From assembly GCA_002366835.1 (NCBI GenBank), contig DFBZ01000147.1, positions 1 through 64,000 of the forward strand: a DNA stretch of 64,000 bases, read 5' to 3'. Positions 51,498 to 60,975 of the stretch are shown here, piece after piece. How positions within the stretch are numbered: the first letter of the stretch is position 1; the number at the start of each line of letters is the position of its first letter. This DNA is from Gammaproteobacteria bacterium UBA3067 (lineage in GTDB: Bacteria > Pseudomonadota > Gammaproteobacteria > Pseudomonadales > UBA3067). The notes under the pieces are model-generated. The model was not told the DNA's origin. It ran no database searches and was given only the letters and a program-made list of their open reading frames with translations. The translations under genes and the position numbers were made by a program.

Positions 51498-51920
51498 ATG
51501 GATCAAACAGTAACTTTATGGGGGCTATTTATCAGCGCCCTTATCTCATCCACCCTAGCCCCTGGAGGCTCTGAGGTGCTGCTGGCTTATTTAGTCAGTG
51601 AGAAAACATATTCCAACGCGTTACTATTATTGGTAGCGAGCACCGGTAACACACTGGGCGCCTTAATTACCTGGCTCATGGGATATATAGCTGCCAAGCG
51701 TTTCCCCCTCGACACCCGTATTCTTAAAAAAAATGCCCATGCAATGGAACTGCTAAAACGCTGGGGTGTGTTTGCCCTCCTATTTTCATGGTTACCCGTT
51801 ATTGGCGATGGTTTGTGTTTAGCGGCAGGCTGGTTACGTTTTTCGTTTTTTGCATCTTTACTGCTCATTGCGATCGGCAAGGTCGCTCGTTACTCGGTGG
51901 TGATTTATCTGTTTCATTAG
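51498..51920 (+). CDS. YqaA-family membrane protein
   Basis: 140 residues with about four hydrophobic segments; the start TVTLWGLFISALISSTLAPGGSEVLLAYL and ASTGNTLGALITWLMGY fit YqaA, a DedA/SNARE-associated relative of unknown function. The ATG at 51498 aligns with the family start; one at 51474 is possible. Its end overlaps the convergent rhombosortase gene by about 60 bases. Confidence 0.78.
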   Translation: MDQTVTLWGLFISALISSTLAPGGSEVLLAYLVSEKTYSNALLLLVASTGNTLGALITWLMGYIAAKRFPLDTRILKKNAHAMELLKRWGVFALLFSWLPVIGDGLCLAAGWLRFSFFASLLLIAIGKVARYSVVIYLFH

Positions 51921-52487
51921 CAAAATCGAACCAATCAACACGCCCGCAAGCGCTCCGTACAAGTGGGAGTCAACCAACACATGGCCGCCAATTAACTCAG
52001 ACATAGAGTTGCTGTAATAGTTGGTGTGCTCCCAGATAATCTTCCCAAAAACCCCCACCAGTAATATCACGTTGTTAAAAAAGAGATTGCGTAAATCGAG
52101 AATACCCCCAGCCACTACCAGACCATGCAGAGCGCCAGACAAACCCACATATCCAATGACTTCCGGCGAAAAAAACCACAAACCAATACTGGTTCCCAGC
52201 AAGGAAAAAACAAACACCAGAAGCCAGGTATGACTGCGCAAAACCTGGTGCAATAACAGTGTTACCAACCACATTCCAAGCAAGTTAAATAAAAGATGCA
52301 TATCGCCCAAATGACACAGATGCCCCGTAACCAAGCGCCAGTACTCCCCCTGTTCTATGGAAGTACGCTGATAACGCAGCCACTGAGTCGCAACAGGATC
52401 TAAGACAAAAATACTCAATGATATGATGCTCACAATAATTGGGGCATAGGCAGCGGTAGCCATTATTGTTACTTTCTTTTTATTCAA
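51858..52487 (-). CDS. Rhombosortase (rhomboid-family protease)
   Basis: About 209 residues, multi-pass inner membrane. The rhomboid Ser is in YVGLSGALHGL and the His in DSHLYGALAGV. The N-terminal segment EQGEYWRLVTGHLCHLGDMHLLFNLLGMWL is typical of rhombosortases, which cleave GlyGly-CTERM proteins before transfer to the surface. The TTG at 52487 is chosen because GAGGAG precedes it by 5 bases; a GTG at 52493 lies within that site. No GlyGly-CTERM target is seen in the window. Confidence 0.8.
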   Translation of the reverse strand: MNKKKVTIMATAAYAPIIVSIISLSIFVLDPVATQWLRYQRTSIEQGEYWRLVTGHLCHLGDMHLLFNLLGMWLVTLLLHQVLRSHTWLLVFVFSLLGTSIGLWFFSPEVIGYVGLSGALHGLVVAGGILDLRNLFFNNVILLVGVFGKIIWEHTNYYSNSMSELIGGHVLVDSHLYGALAGVLIGSILLMKQINHHRVTSDLADRNEQ

Positions 52488-52644
52488 GAACACTCCTCAC
52501 AGGAAGAATAGTAGGCCTATAATGTGCTTGTTCAGCCATAAATATAAACAATAATGAACAACTCACAAGCATAGAGACCTTTATATGAAGGATTATTTTA
52601 AAGCCGTGCAACGATTTCGTATCCGCATGCACAAGGCGAATCAA

Positions 52645-54002
52645 ATGCATTGCAAAAAGCTTCTGCTATCGTCACTTTTTCTTTTGATTGGCAGCCAAGT
52701 CTTACACGCGAAGTCTTGCCCTGAAAACGATACGCTGGACCCAACAAGCAAAATTCACTCGAACCTTTGGGGCAGCACACTTAACAACAACCGCTTTCAG
52801 CCTGGTGAAAATGCAGGCATTCGTGCTGCCGATGTACCCCGTTTGAAACTGAAGTGGGCCTACTATTTACCACCACGTTTTCCCGGCACAAGTGAGTTGC
52901 GCTCCCAGCCAGCGGTTACCGAAGATACCTTATACCTCGGGACACAAGATGGCACCGTTTACGCCCTCGACACAGAGTCCGGCTGCACTCGATGGACTTA
53001 CAAAAATGATATCCAAGTTCGAAGCGGTATCATACTAAGCGACATCGACAGCAATGGCCCCCGTATGCTGTTTTTTGGTGATGACGATGGCTTCGTTACC
53101 GCGCTTAATGCCACTAGCGGAAAAAGGCTGTGGAAAACAGAAATGGACCCTCATCCCAATGCCTTGATTACTGCGGCCCCCACCTTATATAAAGACCAAC
53201 TCTACGTCTCTGTTTCTTCTCTCGAAGTCATTACAGCCATGAACCCTCTCTATAACTGCTGCACATTCCGTGGCTCAGTGGCGCGCGTGGATGCTCGCAC
53301 AGGGAAGATAGCCTGGCAAACCTACACCACCCCCAAGTCGGAGGAGACCGGGAAAAATAAGCTGGGAGTGCAAATGTGGGGGCCATCTGGGGCACCAGTC
53401 TGGAATACGCCTTCCATCGATATTAAACGCAACGCCCTTTACGTGGGCACCGGGGAAAACTATTCAACACCCGCCTCAAAGAAAATGGATTTGATCTCGA
53501 CGTTGGTGCCAACACCCTATTATTTAATATGGCCGATGGCAGTGATGAGCGCTATATCTACGCCCCCAACTCCGACTACGAACTCAGCTTCCTCAATATT
53601 ATCGAGGCACGACGCCCTCCCGGGGAGAAAAGCCCCAGCTTAAATGCACTTGATCCAAAAACGGGAAAAATTGTCTGGAAATATACGGAAAAATTCAGCT
53701 GCTCAGAGCCAGAAGACTGCGACGATGGCTTTTCTGCACCACCAAGCATTATCCCCGGCGTGGTTTTTGCCGGCACCATGCTTGGAAAGCTCTATGCCTT
53801 TAACCGTGACTCAGGAGGAGTTATCTGGGAATATGACACCACTCAAAATGTAAACACAGTGAGCGGTGACGAAGGCCACGGGGGCTCTATTGATGTAGAT
53901 GGTGCGGTTATTGCGAACGGTCAGCTTTATGTTCATTCCGGATATGGGAGAATGGGCAAAGGTGGTAATGTACTTCTAGTTTTTTCAATCGACGGGAAAT
54001 AA
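52645..54002 (+). pseudogene. PQQ-dehydrogenase-like beta-propeller, broken
   Basis: Secreted propeller (signal peptide LLLSSLFLLIGSQVLHA, start with AAGGCG upstream). The first frame runs to NYSTPASKKMDLIS, then diverges; the second frame reads KENGFDLDVGAN at 53480 and continues correctly to VLLVFSIDGK. Family members have about 40 more residues at this point (the TSDAI...LDxxTG...W region), so an internal deletion plus frameshift is inferred. W-motifs such as YALDTESGCTRW and GSVARVDARTGKIAWQ show the fold. It is probably non-functional. Confidence 0.75.
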
Positions 54003-54006
54003 TTCA

Positions 54007-54558
54007 ATGAAAAAGATATGCTTAACTGTAACAACCGTACTGCTCTCAACAATAATGTGCGCTCCCACGTGGGCCGCTAATGCCTATAGCCCCAACACAG
54101 CGACAGCCCAAATGGAGAAAGCACCGCTGGTAGAAATTCGCAATGCACAGCGCGCCTTCCCTGGTATTCTCAGCGGTGGCCAACCTACTGATGCGCAATT
54201 AAAAGAAGCAAAGAATAAAGGCTTCAAAACCATCATCAACCTGCGTCCGGTTAAGGAACATCAAGGGGAAAAGGAGGCCAATAAAGTACGAGAACTGGGT
54301 ATGAACTATGTCAATATCCCGGTATCCGGTGCCCGTGGCATTACCAGCCAAAATAGCCAAGCGCTGATTCAAGCTCTTTCTGACACCAGCAAATACCCAG
54401 TAATGATACATTGCGCCAGCGGAAATCGCGTCGGTGCACTGTTCGCATTAGATGCCGCGCAACGGGTAAAGCTATCGACTGAGGAGTCTATAGAAGTAGG
54501 GAAACAATCAGGCTTGACACGTTTGGCAGGTCTTGTGAAAAACATCATCGAAAAATAA
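54007..54558 (+). CDS. DUF442/tyrosine-phosphatase-like exported protein
   Basis: 183 residues, Sec signal peptide (MCAPTWA-ANA). Contains LSGGQPTDAQLKEAKNKGFKTIINLRP and the P-loop IHCASGNRVGALF, the CxxxxR form found in the DUF442/beta-lactamase-hydrolase-like phosphatase family. Its start lies 4 bases after the broken propeller gene, so it probably shared that operon. Substrate unknown; periplasmic. Confidence 0.8.
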   Translation: MKKICLTVTTVLLSTIMCAPTWAANAYSPNTATAQMEKAPLVEIRNAQRAFPGILSGGQPTDAQLKEAKNKGFKTIINLRPVKEHQGEKEANKVRELGMNYVNIPVSGARGITSQNSQALIQALSDTSKYPVMIHCASGNRVGALFALDAAQRVKLSTEESIEVGKQSGLTRLAGLVKNIIEK

Positions 54559-54759
54559 TCACCTCGACTTAATGCCCGCTTACTGAGCAAATCATGCGCA
54601 TCACTCTAAAACCAGAAGCGGGCAAAAGTCCTTATCTACACGAATTAAACAACGGAGCCATTTGAAACAGGCGGCCCTGGTTTTCAGTAAGACCATGCAT
54701 ACTCTTCTTGGACTCCAATCTGCCAATATACCCACCCTAAGGTAATCGCAGCCCTTCCA

Positions 54760-55596
54760 ATGAGCCAAACACTCCTCCTTTATTCTGCCGACACTCGGTG
54801 GAAATCACTCCGTTGCCGCCTTGCCGGGGTGGTACTCATCTACCTGATCCACAGCAGCGCCTTCGCCGACACAAGTCAGCATCATTTAGACCTGCTTCTC
54901 AGCGGAAGTTATTTTGACTATCGGGAATATTCCAACAGCAAGCGAGAGTTAAACAGGGAAAGTGGGCCATTGCCCGGACTGGGTGCGGAATGGGAAAGCA
55001 ACACCTCACGCTGGCAATTCAATGCAACACTGGAGTATCAGAAAAACCGAGTAAAATATGACGGTGAATTACAAAACGGCTTGAGCTACCAAACCAATAC
55101 GGAAGAAAGCCTCCGCCATGCCTCGCTCAGTATACGCCCTATTACCACATCCTTTATCGTGCCAAAAGTGGGACTGGGGCATTGGTACTGGGAGCGTCAG
55201 ATCCTTCCTGGCAGCATCAGGACAATTAACGGCACAGAGCCTGTGATTGGACTACTGGAAAAATATCAATGGCCCTATTTGGAAATTGGCCTAGACCTTC
55301 ATCTCAGCGGCATCTTCGACACCCTGCCAAACAAACGTAGACACCTCATTGCGCTTTCTTGGACGAACCCCAGAAAGGCCGAAATGGAAGTCTTTTTGCC
55401 TAACAGACGCATCACTGTTAACCCTGTATCGGAGCCTGGCTATTACCTTGCATACAGCATTCAAATGGAAGCCATTAAACTCGTATTCTATAAGCGACAG
55501 TGGCACCTAGACAGAAGCCCGACGATAAATGGCGTATTGGAGCCAGAGAACCGAACCTCTATTACTGGGCTAAAATTACAACTCAGACTTTTTTAA
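54760..55596 (+). CDS. Hypothetical outer-membrane beta-barrel protein
   Basis: 278 residues with a hydrophobic leader (signal near SSAFA-DTSQ) and alternating strands such as HLDLLLSGSYFDYREY and ATLEYQKNRVKYDG, ending QLRLF with terminal Phe. This suggests an outer-membrane barrel. I do not recognise the family. The start is uncertain, as the ATG at 54760 gives a long leader. No operon partner. Confidence 0.5.
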   Translation: MSQTLLLYSADTRWKSLRCRLAGVVLIYLIHSSAFADTSQHHLDLLLSGSYFDYREYSNSKRELNRESGPLPGLGAEWESNTSRWQFNATLEYQKNRVKYDGELQNGLSYQTNTEESLRHASLSIRPITTSFIVPKVGLGHWYWERQILPGSIRTINGTEPVIGLLEKYQWPYLEIGLDLHLSGIFDTLPNKRRHLIALSWTNPRKAEMEVFLPNRRITVNPVSEPGYYLAYSIQMEAIKLVFYKRQWHLDRSPTINGVLEPENRTSITGLKLQLRLF

Positions 55597-55678
55597 AGCT
55601 AACGGGTTCACCTTTAGCTGGGAAGTGCTTACCTCCAAATGCCATAAAAAATAAAACGAAGCAGTTTTATTAGGGCCT

Positions 55679-55919
55679 AACAGGCTGTTGAAATTCGCTG
55701 AATTGAGTCAGGTGCAAGGCAAAATTAAGCGAAAAGGCGGACGACTCCATGGATGGGGGAGGTAGAGCGACGCAGGATGCCAAAGCCGAGTTTACAGGTG
55801 TAAATGAGCAGAGCCTGCCCCGTGAAACGTTTTGGGTACTTTGAGTGCGATTTTACCGAAAGTAGGCGCCTTAAGCGACGCCGCAGATGGCCAAGTCAGT
55901 AGAATTTCAACAGCCTGCT
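55679..55919. repeat. Inverted-repeat element, copy B (241 bp, expanded)
   Basis: It shares its ends with copies A and C (AACAGGCTGTTGAAATTC and GAATTTCAACAGCCTGCT) and several internal blocks, but about 98 bases longer, with extra segments near 55741-55788, 55811-55838 and 55855-55886. The extra parts resemble hairpin-type sequence and may be a nested or composite element. It ends 6 bases before the stop of the oxidase gene at 55926. Confidence 0.85.
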
Positions 55920-55925
55920 AAAGAA

Positions 55926-56474
55926 CTATTCACCCTTCGAGAATATATCGGTAGGCAAGCCATCCAAACTATTTCGGTTATTTTTATCCCAATAATCACG
56001 AATGCCCTCTTCACCTTTTTTTTCTGCCCAGTTATGTAAGGTTTTTCTATCCTCTTTAAAATCATAATAAGGCACGGCATAACCACAGGAGGTTATTATC
56101 AATTCAAGCTTGAGATTAAAAAACTGGCGCGCACCAAGAGGCGCACCGTAGTTTTCACAATACGCATCCCAGCGATGATCGTAAGGGTGAATAGCCTCTG
56201 CTTGGCCATATAAACGAAGGATTAAGGGCTGCTTATCAAAACTGCAGAACATGATCGTCATGCGATTAATATCTTTTAAATGGGCGGCGGTTTCGTTCCC
56301 GCTACCAGTAAGGTTTAACCACACCACTTCCTTTTCATTTTTAACCCACAGAGAATCCATACCCTTAGGGGACAAATTTACATGGCCCTCTTTTGCAGCG
56401 GTGCCCACAAAAAAGAGATGCTGGCGCTGAATAAATTCAATATGTTTTTCTTCAAGCTTGGTAAACTTTTCCAT
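55926..56474 (-). CDS. Pyridoxamine 5'-phosphate oxidase-fold protein
   Basis: 182 residues, split-barrel FMN-binding fold. FFVGTAAKEGHVNLSPKGMDSLWV and VVWLNLTGSGNETAAHL match the uncharacterised PNPOx-like family. Predicted cytosolic; substrate unknown. It follows yfbR with 2 bases between, so they form an operon. Confidence 0.8.
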   Translation of the reverse strand: MEKFTKLEEKHIEFIQRQHLFFVGTAAKEGHVNLSPKGMDSLWVKNEKEVVWLNLTGSGNETAAHLKDINRMTIMFCSFDKQPLILRLYGQAEAIHPYDHRWDAYCENYGAPLGARQFFNLKLELIITSCGYAVPYYDFKEDRKTLHNWAEKKGEEGIRDYWDKNNRNSLDGLPTDIFSKGE

Positions 56475-56476
56475 AG

Positions 56477-57121
56477 TCAGTCACACGGCCCCATAAGGTG
56501 CTCTTCGTGTTGAGAAAGAGAGCGTTGCTTTTCGCTACTATATAGCAATTCATCAAGAGTGAGCTGGTAACTGGGGGCAAACACCTTGATAAAATAATCC
56601 ACTTCGGGAAGATTATAACGCTGAATTCGCACGACCAAATCTTCCGCCGCTTTGGTAAATTCAGTATTGCCACAAGCCATTTCTGCCTTACACTTGAGGT
56701 AGGCTGATAAGGTGTCCGCTGCTTTTACTAATTGGAGGGTTTCACGGGGGATATTCTCCTCGACCATCACTGCAGCAAAATCACCTTGTAGTGCCTCGGG
56801 CAACAAAGCGACTAGTTCAAGCTCGGCTTTGGTTTCGATGGACTTATAGGCTTCCTGTATGGCTTTAGAGTGGTACTTAATCGGCGATGGCATATCACCC
56901 GTAATTACTTCGCTGCAATCGTGATACAGTGCCGCTGCAGTGACGGCGTTAGCATCAACATTGCCTTCGAATACGCGATTACGAATAATAGCCAAAGCAT
57001 GTGCAATGGCGCTGACTTCCCAGCTGTGTTCCATCACATTTTCAGGGATTGCATTACGTTTTAGGCCCCAGCGGGTAATCCATCTAATTTTACTGATATA
57101 GGCGAAAAAGTGACTTTTCAC
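56477..57121 (-). CDS. yfbR: 5'-deoxynucleotidase YfbR
   Basis: HD-domain phosphohydrolase of 214 residues, removing phosphate from deoxynucleoside 5'-monophosphates. Metal ligands: MEHSWEVS (His), LYHDCSEVITGDMPSP (His-Asp) and KAADTLSAY (Asp). Start supported by AGGAG. Upstream gene of the oxidase-fold operon, divergent from the arginase-family gene. Confidence 0.9.
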   Translation of the reverse strand: MKSHFFAYISKIRWITRWGLKRNAIPENVMEHSWEVSAIAHALAIIRNRVFEGNVDANAVTAAALYHDCSEVITGDMPSPIKYHSKAIQEAYKSIETKAELELVALLPEALQGDFAAVMVEENIPRETLQLVKAADTLSAYLKCKAEMACGNTEFTKAAEDLVVRIQRYNLPEVDYFIKVFAPSYQLTLDELLYSSEKQRSLSQHEEHLMGPCD

Positions 57122-57194
57122 TATGATGCATCTCCTGTGTGTTATGTATTAGCTAAACTAATCATATCGTAGTGACAGAATTTGTGGATGAATT

Positions 57195-58058
57195 ATGCGT
57201 ATAAAAACATTAGCCGTGGCCTCGGCTGCCGGTGGTCGCCATCGGGGGGGCCGCGAAGCAGCGCAGTATTACTTTGAGCACTACTTAAAACAAAAGCCCT
57301 ATTTTAGCTGCGGCATTAAACAGTTTAGCTCCCACCGACATTACAAACTCGGTCTCCTTTTTCGCCAACTACACCACGCAACGCAACGCTGCATTCAAAA
57401 CAAGCAGCCTTTTTTGGTGATCGAGGGAGATCACTCCAGCGCCATCGGCACATGGTCTGGCGTCATGGATGGCCTTGAGCCAGACCAAAGCCTCGGACTT
57501 ATCTGGCTCGATGCCCATATGGACGCCAACACCTTTCACAGCAGCCCCACTGGCAACCTGCACGGCATGCCGGTTTCAGCATTGCTCGGCACGCAAGATA
57601 AACGTTTACAACGGCTCTACCCTGGCAAGAGGCACCTTCGCCCTGAAAACCTTATCCTGATTGGTTTGCGTAGCTACGAAGATGGCGAAAAAGCGCTGCT
57701 TGACTCCTTGGGCGTGGAGTATTACACCATCGACTCTCTGAAAACCAAGGGCTCTCTGGAAACCATACTCTCGCAGTCCGTTAAAAAGTTATCCGCGCGT
57801 TGTAGCAAGCTCGGCCTCAGCATTGATATGGATGCCATTGATCCCCGCGATGCCCCAGCAGTCGCCACTCCCGTGGCAAATGGAATAAGGGGGGAGGCGC
57901 TGGTTCAAGCCTTGACCAAGGCCCTGCAGAACACCCAGCTCTGCGGCCTGGAGATTAGCGAATATGTGCCCATAAAAGACCCTGACAAACGCACACTGAA
58001 GCTGATGTCCCGGCTTGTAAACGCGGTTTACCCTAGCAGGCTGTTGAAATCCTACTGA
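57195..58058 (+). CDS. Arginase/agmatinase-family protein
   Basis: 287 residues, manganese ureohydrolase fold. Metal motifs are complete: GDHSSAIG, IWLDAHMDANT and SIDMDAIDP. Context (ornithine cyclodeaminase next door) favours arginase. The last residues, SRLLKSY, and the stop codon are encoded by the inverted-repeat element at 58035-58177, so the natural C terminus was altered by insertion. The ATG at 57195 has only a weak ribosome-binding site. Confidence 0.85.
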   Translation: MRIKTLAVASAAGGRHRGGREAAQYYFEHYLKQKPYFSCGIKQFSSHRHYKLGLLFRQLHHATQRCIQNKQPFLVIEGDHSSAIGTWSGVMDGLEPDQSLGLIWLDAHMDANTFHSSPTGNLHGMPVSALLGTQDKRLQRLYPGKRHLRPENLILIGLRSYEDGEKALLDSLGVEYYTIDSLKTKGSLETILSQSVKKLSARCSKLGLSIDMDAIDPRDAPAVATPVANGIRGEALVQALTKALQNTQLCGLEISEYVPIKDPDKRTLKLMSRLVNAVYPSRLLKSY

Positions 58059-58177
58059 CTTGGCCACCTACGGCGTTAAAATCGCACTCAAAGTGCTCAT
58101 TTACACGTGTAAACTCCGCTTTTTCGCTTGATTTTGCCTTGTATGTGGCTCAATTCAGCGAATTTCAACCGCCTGCT
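58035..58177. repeat. Inverted-repeat element, copy C (143 bp, inverted relative to A)
   Basis: Reverse complement of copy A with about nine differences and no gaps. It starts AGCAGGCTGTTGAAATCC and ends GAATTTCAACCGCCTGCT, flanked by CCCT and AGCAG. It lies between convergent genes and supplies the stop codon for each: SRLLKSY-stop for the arginase-family gene and AGG-stop for the cyclodeaminase. Confidence 0.92.
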
Positions 58178-59178
58178 AGCAGTGAAAACAAATTTTTGGG
58201 GTCTTCCAATTCAGGGATCAAATCCATTTCCTGGCCAAGCTGATGCTGCTCAGTTAAATCATGCACTAAGCGCAGAATGGAGTAATCTTCCAGCGCAAAA
58301 CCTACAGAATCAAACAGCGTGATCTCGTGGTCACCTTCACGCCCTTGTTTCGTTCCGTTTACCAGCTCCCACAACTCAGCGTGAACCAGCGAGGCATCAC
58401 CCTGCTGGATTTCCCCCTCTATTAAACTTTGAGGAAGATATTCCACCACAACGCGAGCGCGATGCAGCATATCCAAATCAATCTCCGTCTTACCGGGGCA
58501 GTCACCACCCATGGCGTGGATATGGCTACCCGCCTGAAATTGCTCAAAGGTGGCAATGCGCTGGGTTGTTTTGGCGGCCGTTGCAGTAATCACCATATAC
58601 GTATTGGCAATCGCCTCCGCCACACTGTCACAGCGCACCAAGTCGAAACCCAGTGGCTTAAGGTTTGAAGAGAATTTATCCATCGCCTTATTATCCACAT
58701 CATAGCAATATACGGTCTTAATGGGCCGCACACAGCTCATAGCAATCACCTGAAACTCTGCCTGAGCACCCGTTCCGATGATCGCTAGGGAGTCACAGTC
58801 CTCCCGCGCCATATAACGCGCACCCAGAGCGGCGACAGCGGCGGTTCTGATGGCTGTCAAGAGAGTCATCTCACTCAGTAAAATAGGGTAACCATTGCTC
58901 ACTTCAATCAGCTGCCCCAGTGCCACCACAGATAAATCCCCTTTTAAGGGGTTGCCAGGGTGTCCATTCACAAGTTTATAGCTAAACAGCTGTTCGTCGG
59001 AGCATGGCATCAACTCAATAACACCGTGGGGGTAATGTGCCGCATAGCGGGGAGAAAACTGAAACTGATCCCAGCGGGAAAAATCTTGCTGGAGGTAATC
59101 AATCACCGAGTTAAAAAAGGGCTTAAGGCCCACCGTCTGAACCAGCTGCTGTATATCGGAGATGGTAATAACTTTCAT
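58165..59178 (-). CDS. Ornithine cyclodeaminase-family protein
   Basis: 337 residues, NAD-dependent, converting ornithine to proline plus ammonia if the substrate is ornithine. The Rossmann motif LAIIGTGAQAEFQ and the active-site region SYKLVNGHPGNP and HAMGGDCPGKTEID are seen. The C terminus ends LLAGG, with the last codons and stop supplied by the repeat element at 58035-58177; without it the frame would close shortly after LLG. Convergent with the arginase-family gene; the two could route arginine to proline. Confidence 0.88.
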   Translation of the reverse strand: MKVITISDIQQLVQTVGLKPFFNSVIDYLQQDFSRWDQFQFSPRYAAHYPHGVIELMPCSDEQLFSYKLVNGHPGNPLKGDLSVVALGQLIEVSNGYPILLSEMTLLTAIRTAAVAALGARYMAREDCDSLAIIGTGAQAEFQVIAMSCVRPIKTVYCYDVDNKAMDKFSSNLKPLGFDLVRCDSVAEAIANTYMVITATAAKTTQRIATFEQFQAGSHIHAMGGDCPGKTEIDLDMLHRARVVVEYLPQSLIEGEIQQGDASLVHAELWELVNGTKQGREGDHEITLFDSVGFALEDYSILRLVHDLTEQHQLGQEMDLIPELEDPKNLFSLLAGG

Positions 59179-59289
59179 ACTTGCTGCTCCCTGTTATAAC
59201 CTGATTGCTAAGCTAGAGTAATAAGCTTAGCAGTCAGTGAGATGAAGTAGTTTAGTTATTGTAGCAGTACAAACCCAAGAGGAGGAGAC

Positions 59290-60975
59290 CTAAGAAACGG
59301 ACTCCACTCCCCCCATATTTCCGTAATAAGCTAAACGAAAATCCCGCAATATTTTTTCCCGTGATTCGGCATCCTCGCCACAGTTTTCCAGCACCATGCG
59401 CGCCAATTCAAGGCTGGCTTCGAGGTTTTCAGACACAACGCCAAATGCGCCCAGCTGCTGTAATTCACTACACTGTTGCAGATTATGTCCTCGTGCGTAT
59501 AACTGTGCATCTGGGTAAAGGACTCGTAGTGTGCGCACCAATTCTTCCGTAGCGCTGACGTCATTGAGCGTAATGATGATCATTTTTGCCGTTGCGGCGC
59601 CCACGGCTCTGAGCAGCTCTGGCTGGCGCACATCACCATAAAATACAGGGTGGCCCGCACTGCGATCTCGCTCAACAACAAGCGCATCAGAATCCAGGGC
59701 AACGTAAGGCCTTCCTGCTTGCTGAAGCACCTGGCCAATACGGCGGCCAACACGACCAAAACCGGCAATCACAATGGGAGAGTCAGGCACAACCTGAATA
59801 TCACCCACCGCTGCTTTGTCTTGCCTTTTAAAAACGCGATAGGCGACTTCTGCCAAAATAGGCGTGACAAGCATACTCAATAACACCACTAAAAGTAGCT
59901 GCTGAAAAAGCGCTTCAGCCAAAATTCCCGATTGAAAGGCGAGTGCGAATAACACCAACGCAAACTCCCCCCCCTGGGCCAATATCAAGGTAACTGCCAA
60001 ACCATTTCTTTTTTGCACGCCAAAAAAACGCGCCAAGGGGTATAGAACAATAATCTTAATAACAACCAACAGAACCACCAGAAATACGGCACGAACAGGG
60101 TGAGCAATGAATAAATTCAGGTTCAGCGACATGCCCATCGACATAAAGAAAAGGCCGAGCAATAGACCGCGAAAGGGCTGAATTTCTGCAGTCACCTGGT
60201 GGCGATAGGAGGAGTCCGAAATCAGCAAGCCGGCCAGAAAAGCACCCATCGCCATAGATAATCCAATATGCTCGGTGATGGTGGCAGTGCCCAATACAAT
60301 AAGTAGTGCGGAAGCCGTAAACACCTCGGGGTTGCCAGAACGGGCAATACGATGCAAAAGGGGATGGAGAAAATAACGGCCCACCACAATCACCAGCGAC
60401 AAAATAAATAACGACTCAAGTAGCGCCAAACCGACATTTTGACCAACGCCATCCTCCGTGGAGGCCAAAAGAGGAATAAGAGCCAGCAGGGGCACTACTG
60501 CTAAATCCTGAAAAAGAAGCACGGCAATGGATGTACGCCCATAACTGTTCTTAAGAGAGTTTTGCTCCCGCAATAATTGCAAAACAAACGCAGTGGAAGA
60601 AAGAGCCAAAGCCGGCCCAACCAATACCGCTGCTTTTAGCGGTAAATCAAACAGAAAGTACACCCCGCAGCTTATTAAGCTGCCTGTCAGTATCACCTGT
60701 AACAGGCCCAAACCAAAAACTAAACGCTTAATACTCCACAAAACAGAGGGTTTTAGCTCAATACCGATAACAAATAAAAGCAGCACCACGCCAATTTCAG
60801 AAAAATGACTGATCCCAGTAACATTGCCAATCAAACCCAAACCGTATGGACCAACCACAACTCCAGCCAGCAAAAACCCAGGCACAGCGCCCAAGCGCAT
60901 TGACTGGGAAAGAGGCACCACCACCACCGCAGCCACCAGCAATAAAATAAGGTCAATCAACATATATGAGTTCAT
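59290..60975 (-). CDS. Kef-type CPA2 cation:proton antiporter
   Basis: 561 residues: about 13 membrane segments (residues 1-385), then a cytosolic TrkA-N/RCK domain with the nucleotide motif IAGFGRVGRRIGQVLQQAG. Conserved transport residues sit in LLFQDLAVVP. KefB/KefC-like proteins export K+ under electrophile stress; here no KefF/KefG partner is near, so the name is not assigned. Single gene. Confidence 0.88.
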   Translation of the reverse strand: MNSYMLIDLILLLVAAVVVVPLSQSMRLGAVPGFLLAGVVVGPYGLGLIGNVTGISHFSEIGVVLLLFVIGIELKPSVLWSIKRLVFGLGLLQVILTGSLISCGVYFLFDLPLKAAVLVGPALALSSTAFVLQLLREQNSLKNSYGRTSIAVLLFQDLAVVPLLALIPLLASTEDGVGQNVGLALLESLFILSLVIVVGRYFLHPLLHRIARSGNPEVFTASALLIVLGTATITEHIGLSMAMGAFLAGLLISDSSYRHQVTAEIQPFRGLLLGLFFMSMGMSLNLNLFIAHPVRAVFLVVLLVVIKIIVLYPLARFFGVQKRNGLAVTLILAQGGEFALVLFALAFQSGILAEALFQQLLLVVLLSMLVTPILAEVAYRVFKRQDKAAVGDIQVVPDSPIVIAGFGRVGRRIGQVLQQAGRPYVALDSDALVVERDRSAGHPVFYGDVRQPELLRAVGAATAKMIIITLNDVSATEELVRTLRVLYPDAQLYARGHNLQQCSELQQLGAFGVVSENLEASLELARMVLENCGEDAESREKILRDFRLAYYGNMGGVESVS

